DNA of 64,000 nucleotides from Blautia massiliensis (ex Durand et al. 2017). GTDB lineage: Bacteria; Bacillota; Clostridia; Lachnospirales; Lachnospiraceae. Each line of letters opens with the position of its first letter. Position 1 is the stretch's first letter. A program made the translations under genes and the position numbers. A model generated the notes under the pieces. It saw only the letters and a program-made list of their open reading frames with translations. It was not told the DNA's origin and did not search any database. Location: positions 1,635,651 through 1,699,650 of the forward strand of contig NZ_LN913006.1 in the NCBI RefSeq assembly GCF_001487165.1. The letters are read 5' to 3'. Below are positions 1 to 8,500 of this stretch, piece by piece.

Positions 1-148
1 TCGCATCCTCATCACAGTAGCAGTTGGTTCCGGGAATGTCCCTGGCCTCCACCCGGGATACTTCTTTTCCCCTCCAGAACTGCTGATCCTCATATATTCC
101 GGAAAAATCCATCATCAGTATCTTTATATTTTTATCTGTATTTTTCAT
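1..148 (-). CDS. N-terminal part of an unidentified protein (possibly arginase family), cut by window edge
   Basis: An open minus-strand frame runs from an ATG at 148 to the window start, giving 49 residues that begin MKNTDKNIKILMMDFSGIYE and contain NCYCDEDA near the cut. The pattern of a short beta strand (ILMMDFSG) and a later GTNCYCDEDA resembles, from memory, the start of arginase/agmatinase-like proteins in Clostridia, but the diagnostic metal-binding motifs lie outside the window. It follows the DUF308 gene on the same strand after about 43 bp, so the two may be cotranscribed. The family assignment is tentative. Confidence 0.4.
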   Translation of the reverse strand, partial: MKNTDKNIKILMMDFSGIYEDQQFWRGKEVSRVEARDIPGTNCYCDEDA

Positions 149-191
149 GTGCACATCTTACCACGGAATGGCAGATGATGCAAGAGAAGGG

Positions 192-1136
192 TCAGTCCTT
201 CCACTCTTCCAGTTCTTCATCGGAACCGTCCAGAAGATCCTTCAGGCTGCCGGTTTCCGCCTGGTCTTTGCCTACAGCCCAGAGCTTCATCTCCACATTC
301 TCCGGTTCTTTTTCCCATCGGGAATTCTTCTGCTTTTGCTCTTCTTCCGGTTCTGTGGATTCTTCTGTCTCTTTTCTGTCCGCAGAATATCCGTCTGCAT
401 CCTGCGCCGGCATAGCCGCTGTAGTCTCTGCTGTAGTTTCTGTTGGATATTCTGTTTCCTTCCCACTCTGCTGCTCACTCGGCGCATTTTCATCCTGGGT
501 TCTTGTATCATTTGGCACATCCATATCTGCCGTTTCATTTACAGCATCTGCACTGTCTGCACCAGAATCTTCCTTCTCTGTCTCCGCCTTTTTTGCGATC
601 TTTCGAAGCCCCAGCTTCATAATAATATAGAATACGATATCCGCAGCTCCGTCACACACCAGCACCCAGCCGGAAAAGATCAGCAGAGTCATGATCTTCG
701 GAAATCTTCCAAACAGCATCACGATTCCAAGTGCAATGAAAACAAGACTTCCGATCAGAAGCACGCTCCATGCGCCGTTTCCTCCTTTTTTCAGAAGGAA
801 GGCTCCTTTAAACTTCCACAGACTGTCAACCAGTACAAATGCGCTGAGCATCCATGGAAGCAGTTTGATCACGATGGACGGTGTCATAAAAAGAAACACC
901 CCCAGCACAAAAACAACCACACCACTTAGAAGATCCATGATCGTAGCTTTCGCTTTTCCACGTATGTAAATATAGATATGATAAATGCCAGCTCCGATGA
1001 GGATCAGCCCGAATACTACTTTGCAGATCACGTCCACCGTCTGCGTGGGGATCAGGATCAGGCAAAGTCCCAGCAGTATATAAAATACTGAGGAGATGAT
1101 CTCACCCTTTAGAATGTTGTTGATTTTTTCACCCAT
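192..1136 (-). CDS. DUF308 (HdeD-like) membrane protein with acidic C-terminal tail
   Basis: Protein of 314 aa. Residues 1-180 hold about six hydrophobic segments in pairs separated by short loops, the layout of the DUF308/HdeD family of small integral membrane proteins. Residues 185-310 are a hydrophilic, Glu/Thr/Ala-rich low-complexity tail, which is longer than usual for the family and is probably cytoplasmic. HdeD is tied to acid resistance in enterobacteria, but the biochemical role in Firmicutes is unknown. The start is supported by an AGGAGG sequence about 10 bases upstream of the ATG. A promoter lies at 1167-1195. Confidence 0.8.
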   Translation of the reverse strand: MGEKINNILKGEIISSVFYILLGLCLILIPTQTVDVICKVVFGLILIGAGIYHIYIYIRGKAKATIMDLLSGVVVFVLGVFLFMTPSIVIKLLPWMLSAFVLVDSLWKFKGAFLLKKGGNGAWSVLLIGSLVFIALGIVMLFGRFPKIMTLLIFSGWVLVCDGAADIVFYIIMKLGLRKIAKKAETEKEDSGADSADAVNETADMDVPNDTRTQDENAPSEQQSGKETEYPTETTAETTAAMPAQDADGYSADRKETEESTEPEEEQKQKNSRWEKEPENVEMKLWAVGKDQAETGSLKDLLDGSDEELEEWKD

Positions 1137-1166
1137 GTTCCTTCATACCTCCTCTGTTATTCCAAC

Positions 1167-1195
1167 AGTATAGCTCTTTTCCACTGGTCAGTCCA
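1167..1195 (-). promoter_or_regulatory. Promoter of the DUF308 gene
   Basis: On the minus strand, TGGACT (1190-1195) and TATACT (1167-1172) are separated by 17 bp and lie about 30 bp before the start codon at 1136. The -10 is 5/6 and the -35 is 4/6 of the sigma-A consensus. Confidence 0.45.
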
Positions 1196-1251
1196 CCCTG
1201 AACCGTCAAAAAAATTTCTTTTTTCCAGAAAAATATTCTTATAATTCAATA

Positions 1252-1300
1252 CAGCCCGAAGGACTTTTCCGGCGTCATTTCGCCTTGTTCCTTCAGGCTG
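1252..1300 (-). terminator. Hairpin after the spore protein gene
   Basis: Arms CAGCCcGAAGGA and TCCTTCaGGCTG enclose a second small stem (GGCG/CGCC), starting 4 bp after the stop codon of the gene at 1305. The T tract on the minus strand is weak, so termination is probable but not certain. Confidence 0.5.
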
Positions 1301-1304
1301 CATT

Positions 1305-1496
1305 TTACTTTTTATGTTTCTTCTTTTTTGTCATAAGACCACCGATCCGTCCGGTTTCTTTTGCAGAAAGGCTTTTCCACCCGTCTTTGATCACTTTATC
1401 CAGAACTCCCATCTCATCGGCAATCTCGTATTTCAGTTTTTCCGCCTGGGAAAGCTTTCCCTCAAGATATGCTTTTACTTCTTTCTCCCTGTTCAT
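1305..1496 (-). CDS. Small acid-soluble spore protein, alpha/beta type
   Basis: A 63-aa basic protein. The segment LKYEIADEMGVLDKV matches the family's conserved N-terminal block (K-x-EIA-x-ELG), and LSAKETGRIGGLMTKKKK matches the second block (G-x-x-GG-x-M/I-TK). These proteins coat DNA in dormant spores and protect it from UV and heat. The ATG at 1496 is preferred over a GTG three codons upstream because AGGAG lies 8 bases before it. It implies a sporulating host and is expected to be made in the forespore under sigma-G, although no sigma-G promoter was identified here. Confidence 0.75.
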   Translation of the reverse strand: MNREKEVKAYLEGKLSQAEKLKYEIADEMGVLDKVIKDGWKSLSAKETGRIGGLMTKKKKHKK

Positions 1497-1593
1497 CTTC
1501 CACACTCCTCATCTTTTTTATGGAGTATGGACAATTTCCGGAGAAATTATGCATTCTGAAAAATATGTCCGTCCTTTATGGGTACTGTCATTT

Positions 1594-1776
1594 TTAATCC
1601 GGGATAATGATCGCCGCAATGATATACGCCAGGATTCCGGCTCCGCCCATCAGCGTGATGATCACCCATACCAGCCGGACAAGAGTCGGATCGATATTAA
1701 AGTATTCCGCAATTCCGCCGCAGACACCACATAACATACGGTTTACTGATGATTTGTATAGTTTTTTGTTACTCAT
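1594..1776 (-). CDS. PspC-domain membrane protein
   Basis: A 60-aa protein. KLYKSSVNRMLCGVCGGIAEYF followed by NIDPTLVRLVWV and a hydrophobic C-terminal helix is the complete PspC domain. Such proteins are small inner-membrane components linked to envelope stress. The ATG at 1776 has a strong AAGGAGG site; an upstream in-frame start would reach into the preceding gene. It is the last gene of the padR-DUF1700-DUF4097-pspC set, 13 bp after DUF4097, which suggests a membrane-stress or lipid-monitoring role. Confidence 0.85.
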   Translation of the reverse strand: MSNKKLYKSSVNRMLCGVCGGIAEYFNIDPTLVRLVWVIITLMGGAGILAYIIAAIIIPD

Positions 1777-1789
1777 AATGCTTCCTCCT

Positions 1790-2707
1790 TTAGTCTTCTT
1801 CAAATTCAACCTCAACGTTTCCCATTCCGCAATCCAGTTTTATATTTTTCGTGGCACCTTCATTTGTGATCTGTTTATTTCCGGAAGTAATGGATGTTTC
1901 CAGAGAATCATCCACCTCCAGATTTCCAAGACCACATTTCAGCTCATAATTATACTCAGCAGCTTTTCCTGTAAGTGTAAGCTCCATATCTCCCATACCA
2001 CAGCTTCCTTTTAAATTCTCCACCTGAAGTTCACTGATGTCAGCAGTTCCCACTCCGACTGTAAAATCTGCTTCCTTTATATCCAGGCTGCTGGAATTTT
2101 CAATGGTTCCAGCCCCCACATTTACTTCCATCTGCTCCGCTTTAAAATCACCATCCAGTTCGATGGTTCCGGCTCCCATCTGAAGTTTTATCTTCTGAAA
2201 GCTTAAGTTTTCCGGGCAAAAAATTTCTATGGAACGGTTTCTCACTTTTTGATTGCTTGCAATTCTCAGACTACCGTTGTCATTGCTAATCTGAATGCGA
2301 TTGTGATCCTTCCCTGAAACTTTCACCTGAACTTTATCCTCATTCCATGTTTTCAAAACCAGTTCTTCGTATCTCAGATCACAGAAAAGGTCTGACACAG
2401 CCGAGGCCTCATATACTTTCGTATATGCGGAACTGTCTGCACTGTCTGCCAGAACGCCCTTCTCAGTTACCGCGCTCTCTGCAGCTGCCTGAAAATCGTC
2501 CTCCTGCTCATCCATATCTTCCTCGGAATCTTCCACTTCCCAGCTGTCTTCATGATCCAGAACACGAAGCACCTGCGTGATTCCATGATCCAGAACACTC
2601 ACATCTCCCATAGTCGCTCCCATGGCAGCTCCGCCGGCAGTAAGTCCCAGGCCTGCTACACCGAATACTGCTGCAAGGATCAGAATTACCTTCAGAAAAC
2701 GTTTCAT
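1790..2707 (-). CDS. DUF4097 beta-helix-like exported protein
   Basis: A 305-aa protein. Residues 1-30 form a hydrophobic signal or anchor (LKVILILAAVFGVAGLGLTAGG), then an acidic stretch (EDSEEDMDEQEDD) around residue 65. Residues 110-300 contain repeated short strands of the type G-(M/V)-G-x-(V/L/I)-x-(V/L), for example VGAGTIEN, VGVGTADI, CGMGDMEL, CGLGNLEV and CGMGNVEV. This is the hallmark of the DUF4097/DUF4098 fold, a right-handed beta-helix-like repeat. It overlaps the DUF1700 gene by 4 bp (ATGA), indicating translational coupling. The molecular function of the family is not established. Confidence 0.85.
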   Translation of the reverse strand: MKRFLKVILILAAVFGVAGLGLTAGGAAMGATMGDVSVLDHGITQVLRVLDHEDSWEVEDSEEDMDEQEDDFQAAAESAVTEKGVLADSADSSAYTKVYEASAVSDLFCDLRYEELVLKTWNEDKVQVKVSGKDHNRIQISNDNGSLRIASNQKVRNRSIEIFCPENLSFQKIKLQMGAGTIELDGDFKAEQMEVNVGAGTIENSSSLDIKEADFTVGVGTADISELQVENLKGSCGMGDMELTLTGKAAEYNYELKCGLGNLEVDDSLETSITSGNKQITNEGATKNIKLDCGMGNVEVEFEED

Positions 2708-3480
2708 ACTTTTTCCGCCTTTCTTCCATTCAGGAGATTACTGCAGAATCCCGTAAATTTCCGCAGGATCGCCGGCAGTATCTTACCTGTAAACCACACC
2801 GTCAGTGCCAGTAACAAAAGTCCAAGTGCCATCATCAGGCATCCAATGCCGATCGTCAGGATCCCGGCCGGTGGAAGAGACACCGTCATGGCAATCCCAA
2901 CAACAATGCACGCAGTTGCACCGATCACAAGGATGATCGATCCCGCTCCTGCAAAAAATGTCAGCAGGAAAGGCAGCAATGCCAGTGTCACCAAAATCCC
3001 CAGTACTCCGCCAAATAATCCTTTTATCAGAGGAGCCGCAAAAACAAGAACGATCAGCGCAAGAATGATTCCTGCCTTATTCTGCTTTTTCTCTGCGTGA
3101 TAGCCGCGCTGGGCACGTCTTTTCCTGCGGTCTTCGAAATTTTCTGTATTTCCCGTATCACGATGGGCCTCTCCCTGTCCATTTCCGTATACGGTTACTT
3201 CTGTATAATGGTCCGGCATTTCCCCGTTCTCTTTCACACGGGTATCCTGATATCCGTTCTCTGTGTATTCCCCGTAATCTTCACTGTTCTCCTGAAGATC
3301 TGCCTTAATAATCGCAGCAACCTTCCCCGGATTTCCCAGTTCCCGGATCACTTCTCCTTCATTCTCAGGACCTGCATCATCAAAATATCCTTCATAATAT
3401 TCCAGTGCTTCCTGTCTCTCTGCCTCTGAAATATCGGAAAGCAGCCGTTCAAGCTGTTCCATAAACTGCTTTCTGTTCAT
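2704..3480 (-). CDS. DUF1700 (HAAS domain) membrane protein
   Basis: A 258-aa protein. The N-terminal 65 residues (KQFMEQLERLLSDIS...EYYEGYFDDAG...ELGNPGKVAAII) are a typical HAAS/DUF1700 helical domain, a partner domain found next to PadR regulators. Residues 140-245 carry several membrane segments. The ATG at 3480 is chosen because GGAGG stands about 9 bases upstream; a TTG two codons earlier is too close to the site. The gene follows padR with only 2 bp between the stop and this start. In related operons such proteins are thought to relay a membrane signal, but this is inference. Confidence 0.85.
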   Translation of the reverse strand: MNRKQFMEQLERLLSDISEAERQEALEYYEGYFDDAGPENEGEVIRELGNPGKVAAIIKADLQENSEDYGEYTENGYQDTRVKENGEMPDHYTEVTVYGNGQGEAHRDTGNTENFEDRRKRRAQRGYHAEKKQNKAGIILALIVLVFAAPLIKGLFGGVLGILVTLALLPFLLTFFAGAGSIILVIGATACIVVGIAMTVSLPPAGILTIGIGCLMMALGLLLLALTVWFTGKILPAILRKFTGFCSNLLNGRKAEKV

Positions 3481-3482
3481 AA

Positions 3483-3800
3483 TCAAACTCCCTCCTCAAA
3501 CATCCTGGTGATCTTGGATGAATAGATCTCCCATTCACTTCTGTAAAGATTCAGCTGCGCTGCGCCCTTATCTGTCAGCTTATAATATTTCCGGTTTCTG
3601 CCTGCATATTCCATATTGTAGGCTTCCAGACATTCATCCTTCTGAAGCCTGCGAAGGACCGGATACAGCGTAGATTCTGAAACCTCCAGAACACTTCGCA
3701 CATCCTGGGTGATCTTGTACCCGTAGGTACCGTCCTTCTCTCTGGAAATAACAGCCAGGACGATCGCATCCAGGAGGGCTGCTCCTGTATTAAATACCAT
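3483..3800 (-). CDS. PadR family transcriptional regulator
   Basis: A 105-aa protein with the classic PadR winged helix: LDAIVLAVISREKDGTYGYKITQDV, then VSESTLYPVLRRLQKDECLEAY and a wing ending in KYYKLTDKG. It lacks the long C-terminal dimerisation domain, so it belongs to the short (PadR-s2-like) class. It heads the operon and presumably represses it through the palindrome at 3927-3948. The start has GAGGTGAG at the right distance. The ligand is unknown. Confidence 0.9.
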   Translation of the reverse strand: MVFNTGAALLDAIVLAVISREKDGTYGYKITQDVRSVLEVSESTLYPVLRRLQKDECLEAYNMEYAGRNRKYYKLTDKGAAQLNLYRSEWEIYSSKITRMFEEGV

Positions 3801-3926
3801 CTGCTCACCTCTCTATGACCTGTAAAACGGACATCCACATTCCGTCTTACTACATGCTGATGAACGCGATCACTTCACGATCCAACGCTCACATGATAAG
3901 TCATGTAATATTGTTCTGTGAATAAT

Positions 3927-3956
3927 ACTATATATCGTATAATATAGTTTTGTCAA
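3927..3956 (-). promoter_or_regulatory. padR operon promoter with palindromic operator
   Basis: On the minus strand, TTGACA (3951-3956) and TATAGT (3927-3932) are 18 bp apart. The inverted repeat ACTATAT-N8-ATATAGT (3927-3933 and 3942-3948) covers the -10 and part of the spacer. A dyad in this position is typical of an autoregulated PadR promoter; the binding protein is inferred. Confidence 0.65.
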
Positions 3957-4056
3957 TAGTATTTAGAAAAATCCCTCTATACTTTATAATATTTTTCGGA
4001 AACCACTCTTTTCACACAATATCCGAGAGAGTCAAGTTTATATTATGGAGGAAATT

Positions 4057-5517
4057 ATGACAGATTCAGATAAAATACAGACATTACCGCTTCCTTTTCT
4101 GGAGCGTATGAAAGAAATGCTGGGAGATGATTATGATGCTTTCCTGAAAAGCTACAAAAATCCCCGCACCTACGGTCTACGTGTAAACACCGCCAAGCTC
4201 TCCTGCCAGGATTTTCAGGCGCTTTCCCCTTTCCCTATCCGGCCGATCCCGTGGATCAATACCGGATACTTCTACGAGGAGGAAAGCCGCCCTGCACGAT
4301 GTCCTTACTACCAGGCGGGTCTTTATTATCTCCAGGAACCAAGTGCCATGACACCGGCTTCCAGGCTTCCTATCGAACCTGGAGATTTTGTCCTGGATCT
4401 CTGCGCAGCTCCCGGAGGAAAAGCCACTGCCCTGGGTGCAGCCTTAAATGACACCGGATTTCTCCTTGCCAACGATATCAGTACTTCCAGAGCCAGAGCC
4501 CTTCTTAGGAATCTGGAGCTTTTTGGCATGAAAAATATGCTCGTCACCGACGAAAAGCCCGCCAAACTTGCCCAGCGTTTTCCTGCTTTCTTCAATAAGA
4601 TCCTTCTGGACGCTCCATGCTCCGGGGAAGGCATGTTCCGAAAAGAGGAAGCCCTTGCCCGCGACTGGACACCGAAAAAATCTGCTGAGCTTTCTGATAT
4701 CCAGAAAGACCTGGTCTTAAAAGCTGCCGATATGCTCCGTCCGGGCGGAATGCTACTTTATTCCACCTGCACTTTTTCCCCATGTGAAGACGAAGAAGTG
4801 GTAGCCTATCTTCTCAGACAACGCCCGGATATGGAACTTATGGAAATGCCAGGATATGAAGGCTTCTCCAGCGGCCGCCCGGAATATGCCGGCACAGCAG
4901 ACACTTCCGATTCCGAAATCGCGTTAAGCTTAAATGCATTTAATCCGGAAGAACTTCAAAAATGCGTCCGAATCTTTCCACACAAAATGGATGGCGAAGG
5001 TCATTTTCTCGCCCTGTTCCGCAAAAAAGGTGACTCTCTTCCACCCGTTTTCCGCTTTTCCGCAAAAGGACCGGACAAAAATACCCGGAAATGGCTGGAG
5101 GAATTTTTCTCTGAGATCGGTCTGAAAACCATTGGCGGTCAGGAATTTGACTGGAACCGTGTGGAAGTCCGCAAAGATAAAGTATACTATCAGCTGCCCT
5201 TCCCGCTGGATCTCCGCGGAATCTCCTTTCTTCGAAACGGCCTCTACCTGGGTGATCTGAAAAAAAAACGTTTTGAGCCGTCTCAGCCTCTGGCGCTGGC
5301 GCTTCACAAAGGAGATGTGGAAGCAGTTATCTCCCTGCCGGTTTCCGACGAGCGGCTTACCCGTTATCTGAAAGGCGAAACTCTTATGATCGAGCCGGAA
5401 GAGGCCGCTCACAAAAAAGGCTGGCACCTTCTCTGTGTGGACGGTTATCCTCTCGGCTTCGGAAAGCTTGTAAACGGGATCTTGAAAAACAAATATCCTG
5501 CTGGCTGGAGAGTGTAA
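4057..5517 (+). CDS. rsmF: RsmF/RsmB-type rRNA cytosine-C5 methyltransferase (NOL1/NOP2/Sun family)
   Basis: A 486-aa protein. The SAM-binding motif DLCAAPGGKATAL is followed by the two catalytic cysteine motifs of m5C RNA methyltransferases, DAPCSGEGMF and STCTFSPCEDEE. Residues 330-480 look like the RsmF C-terminal PUA-like region (LRNGLYLGDLKKKRFEPS, then YPLGFGKLVNG). It methylates cytosine in 16S rRNA using SAM. The ATG at 4057 is favoured because the GGAGG at 4047-4051 lies inside the longer reading frame, just before it. It is divergent from padR and convergent with addA. Confidence 0.85.
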   Translation: MTDSDKIQTLPLPFLERMKEMLGDDYDAFLKSYKNPRTYGLRVNTAKLSCQDFQALSPFPIRPIPWINTGYFYEEESRPARCPYYQAGLYYLQEPSAMTPASRLPIEPGDFVLDLCAAPGGKATALGAALNDTGFLLANDISTSRARALLRNLELFGMKNMLVTDEKPAKLAQRFPAFFNKILLDAPCSGEGMFRKEEALARDWTPKKSAELSDIQKDLVLKAADMLRPGGMLLYSTCTFSPCEDEEVVAYLLRQRPDMELMEMPGYEGFSSGRPEYAGTADTSDSEIALSLNAFNPEELQKCVRIFPHKMDGEGHFLALFRKKGDSLPPVFRFSAKGPDKNTRKWLEEFFSEIGLKTIGGQEFDWNRVEVRKDKVYYQLPFPLDLRGISFLRNGLYLGDLKKKRFEPSQPLALALHKGDVEAVISLPVSDERLTRYLKGETLMIEPEEAAHKKGWHLLCVDGYPLGFGKLVNGILKNKYPAGWRV

Positions 5518-5536
5518 TCTCTCCGCCGCAGGATAT
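5493..5536 (-). terminator. Hairpin between rsmF and addA
   Basis: Arms ATATCCTGC and GCAGGATAT flank an inner stem (TGGAGA/TCTCC). On the minus strand it is followed by a T-rich run (TTTGTTTTTC), so it mainly serves the addBA operon. It overlaps the last codons of rsmF. Confidence 0.5.
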
Positions 5537-5569
5537 CTGCCCACATTAACATATCATTTCATTTTCAGA

Positions 5570-8500
5570 TCAGAGACTGAACGCTTCTCCAAGAGTAAAC
5601 GAATAAATATACCGTTCCTTCACCTTCCGGCCTGTCATCCGTTCCAGCGCCTGGGCGTAATCCTCCAGCTGTACATGATAACGGTCGATCAGCTTCTGTT
5701 CTTCTCCACGTCTCACAAAGTCCGTTTTATAATCCACCAGAACGATTTCTTCATCCTCTATAAAATACGCATCAATGATTCCCTGTACCAGAACATTTTC
5801 CTCACACTGCCACTGCGGATCGAGCTCCGAAGCTTTTCTTGCGATCACAAAAGGCTGCTCCCGGAACAGAAGTCTCTTCTCTGAAGCTGCTTTCATCCGC
5901 TGTCCGAGAGGTGTTTCCACAAAATTCCAGATATCCTTTACCCGGACCGACTCAGCCTCTTTTCTTTCCATCTTCCTGGCGTCAACCCATTCTCTCAGCT
6001 GTCTGCGGATCTCATCCCTATTTGCTGTCTTCTGATAGTCCAGGCATTCCATTACACGATGATAAGCCGTTCCACGAAGTGCCCCTGTATACCCTTCCGC
6101 TTTCTTCTCCTCGATAAATCGGGGAACCAGCGGCTGGATCTCTTCTTCCGTCTCATAATCCACCGTTTCTTCCAGATCCTGCTCACTGTGGTAGCTTCGC
6201 TTTTTCAGTTCTGATACACTCACCTTCACAGGAAGATCTTCCAGATATTGATAGGGATATACAAAGGAAAAACGTCTCTGGATTTCCTCCCGGATCTCAC
6301 TGTCAAAAACTCTGCCCGGATTCCAGTTCTCCAGTGTTTCCTTCTTCATTTCCCGCTCTGCCTGTTCCACAACCTCACTTTCTGTCAGTTCCCGTGCTGT
6401 GACCCGTGTAACTTTGAATTCTGCCGGATCTTTGTACAGAGGATTTGCGGTATTCATAAAGATGCCATATTCATGAAATAATGGTGCCATGCAGCGATGT
6501 CTTGCCAGTGCCGGAAGCACATAATCCCAGTAAGTCTTCCCGCCAAGCCTCCTGCCCAGAGAAAGCAATGGTTCCTCACTGTCCCTTAATGCGGACAATT
6601 CCCCCAATTCCGGTTGCAGGGCTCCAATGGTTCCACTGAGGATCAATTTTTCCTTTGCACGTGTAAGCGCTACATAAAGTACCCTCAGCTCCTCTCCGAG
6701 GCTTTCCATCAGAAGCGCTCTCCGTATGATCTGCTTACACAGGGATGGAGCGATGATCCTCTTCTCCGGCAGGATCGCATCCGCACCGATCCCCAGCTCC
6801 GGATGGATCAGGATACTTGCGTTCATATCCCGGAAATTAAAGCGTTTTCCCATTCCTGCTGCAAACACTACCGGAAACTCCAGTCCCTTGCTCTTATGGA
6901 TCGTCATGATCTGTACTGCACTTTCCCCGGTTCCGGAAAGATTTACCTCCCCGTAATCCACCTGATACTGCTGAAGCTTCTGGATATATCTTACAAAATT
7001 AAAAAGGCCTCGATAGCTTGTCTTCTCATATTCCATTGCCTTTTCCACAAGCATGTTCAGGTTTGCATTCCTCTGTTCACCATTTGGCATTGCCTTTGCA
7101 TGGTCTCCATATCCGGTACGTGCAAGTACCTCCAGGATCAACTGATGGACCGGCGTGTAAGCCGCCTTATCACGAAGTGCATTCATGGTGTCCATAAAAC
7201 AGGACAGCTTCTCTCCGAGGATTTTTTTGTTTTCCTCAGAGCTCCCATGCTTTCTGTAGTCCTCCACAAACCTGCGCACACATTCATAGATCATTCCTTC
7301 CGGATATGCGATCCGAAGCTCAGCCAGCTCTTCTGTGGTACATCCAACGATCGGTGAACGCAGTACGCCGGTCATGGGAATATCCTGCAGCGGATTATCC
7401 AGGATCCGGAGATAATTCAGCAGTGTCACAACCTCTGTTGCAGAAAAATATCCGGTTCTGGAGGCCGTATATACCGGTATCCCTCTTGCACTCAAAACCT
7501 CCCCGAAGGTTTCAGCCCAGCCTGAAGCAGATCGGAGCAGGATCACGATATCTCCATATTGAAGAGGTCGATACTCTCCCGTTTCCTTATCCAGCACCCG
7601 TTCATGCCCTACCATAGATCGGATTCTTCCTGCAATGGCAAGGGCCTCCAGCTCTCTCTCATTCTCCGTTACTTCTTCATCCTCCTCTTCCAGCAGCGGA
7701 CTGTATTTATCCACAAGAAGGATCTCTGTTTTTACAAATTCCGGATCCTGGCCTTCCGGAAAAGAAGCTCCGGGATACAGAGCTGCCGCCTCGTCGTAAG
7801 CAATTCCTCCCAGATCTTCCCCCATGATCTGCCGGAAAATAAAGTTGACACTTTCAAGGACTTCCGGTCTGCTTCGGAAATTTTTGTGCAGGTCGATCCG
7901 CTGTTCCGGACTGTCTTCCAGTGAATAGCTCTTATATTTTTCCATGAACAGTTCCGGACGGGCCAGACGAAAACGGTAGATGCTCTGCTTTACATCTCCT
8001 ACCATAAAGATATTTTTGCGTTCATTGACCCAGCCGGAAACTGTCTGCATCAGGATCTCCTGAACCAGATTACTGTCCTGATACTCATCCAGCAGGACCT
8101 CATCATATTTTTCAGAAAGCTCTCTTGCCGCCTGGCTGGGCACATAGGTTTCTCCTTCCTTTTTCAGAAGGATGTCCAGGGCAAAATGTTCCATATCTGA
8201 AAAATCCAGAACATTTTTTTCACGCTTCTTTGCCTGGAAACGTTCTGCAAAATCCTTTGTCAGCTTTACCAGCATCTCCAGCGGTGGTGCAGATGCTTCT
8301 GTTAGTTCCGTCAGCTCAGCCAGATTTCCGTAAAAATATCGGATTCCCAGTTCCTTCAGATTATCTTTTGCATCTTCGCGAAGAGCTTTTACCAGATTTT
8401 TCAGCTGCTCCGATACTCCCTCCATTTTTTTTGAGGAAAGCCTTGCAAACTTCAGATTCCGGAGATTCTGCGCTATCTCATCATAATCCCTTTTAACGGA

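Noticed and set aside
147-929. Plus-strand frame of 260 codons opposite the DUF308 gene
   Set aside because: The protein is Phe/Cys/His-rich and lacks a ribosome site; the minus strand holds a gene with a clear domain and start.
6614-7357. Plus-strand frame of 247 codons within addA
   Set aside because: Antisense shadow of a highly conserved helicase region, with no family features.
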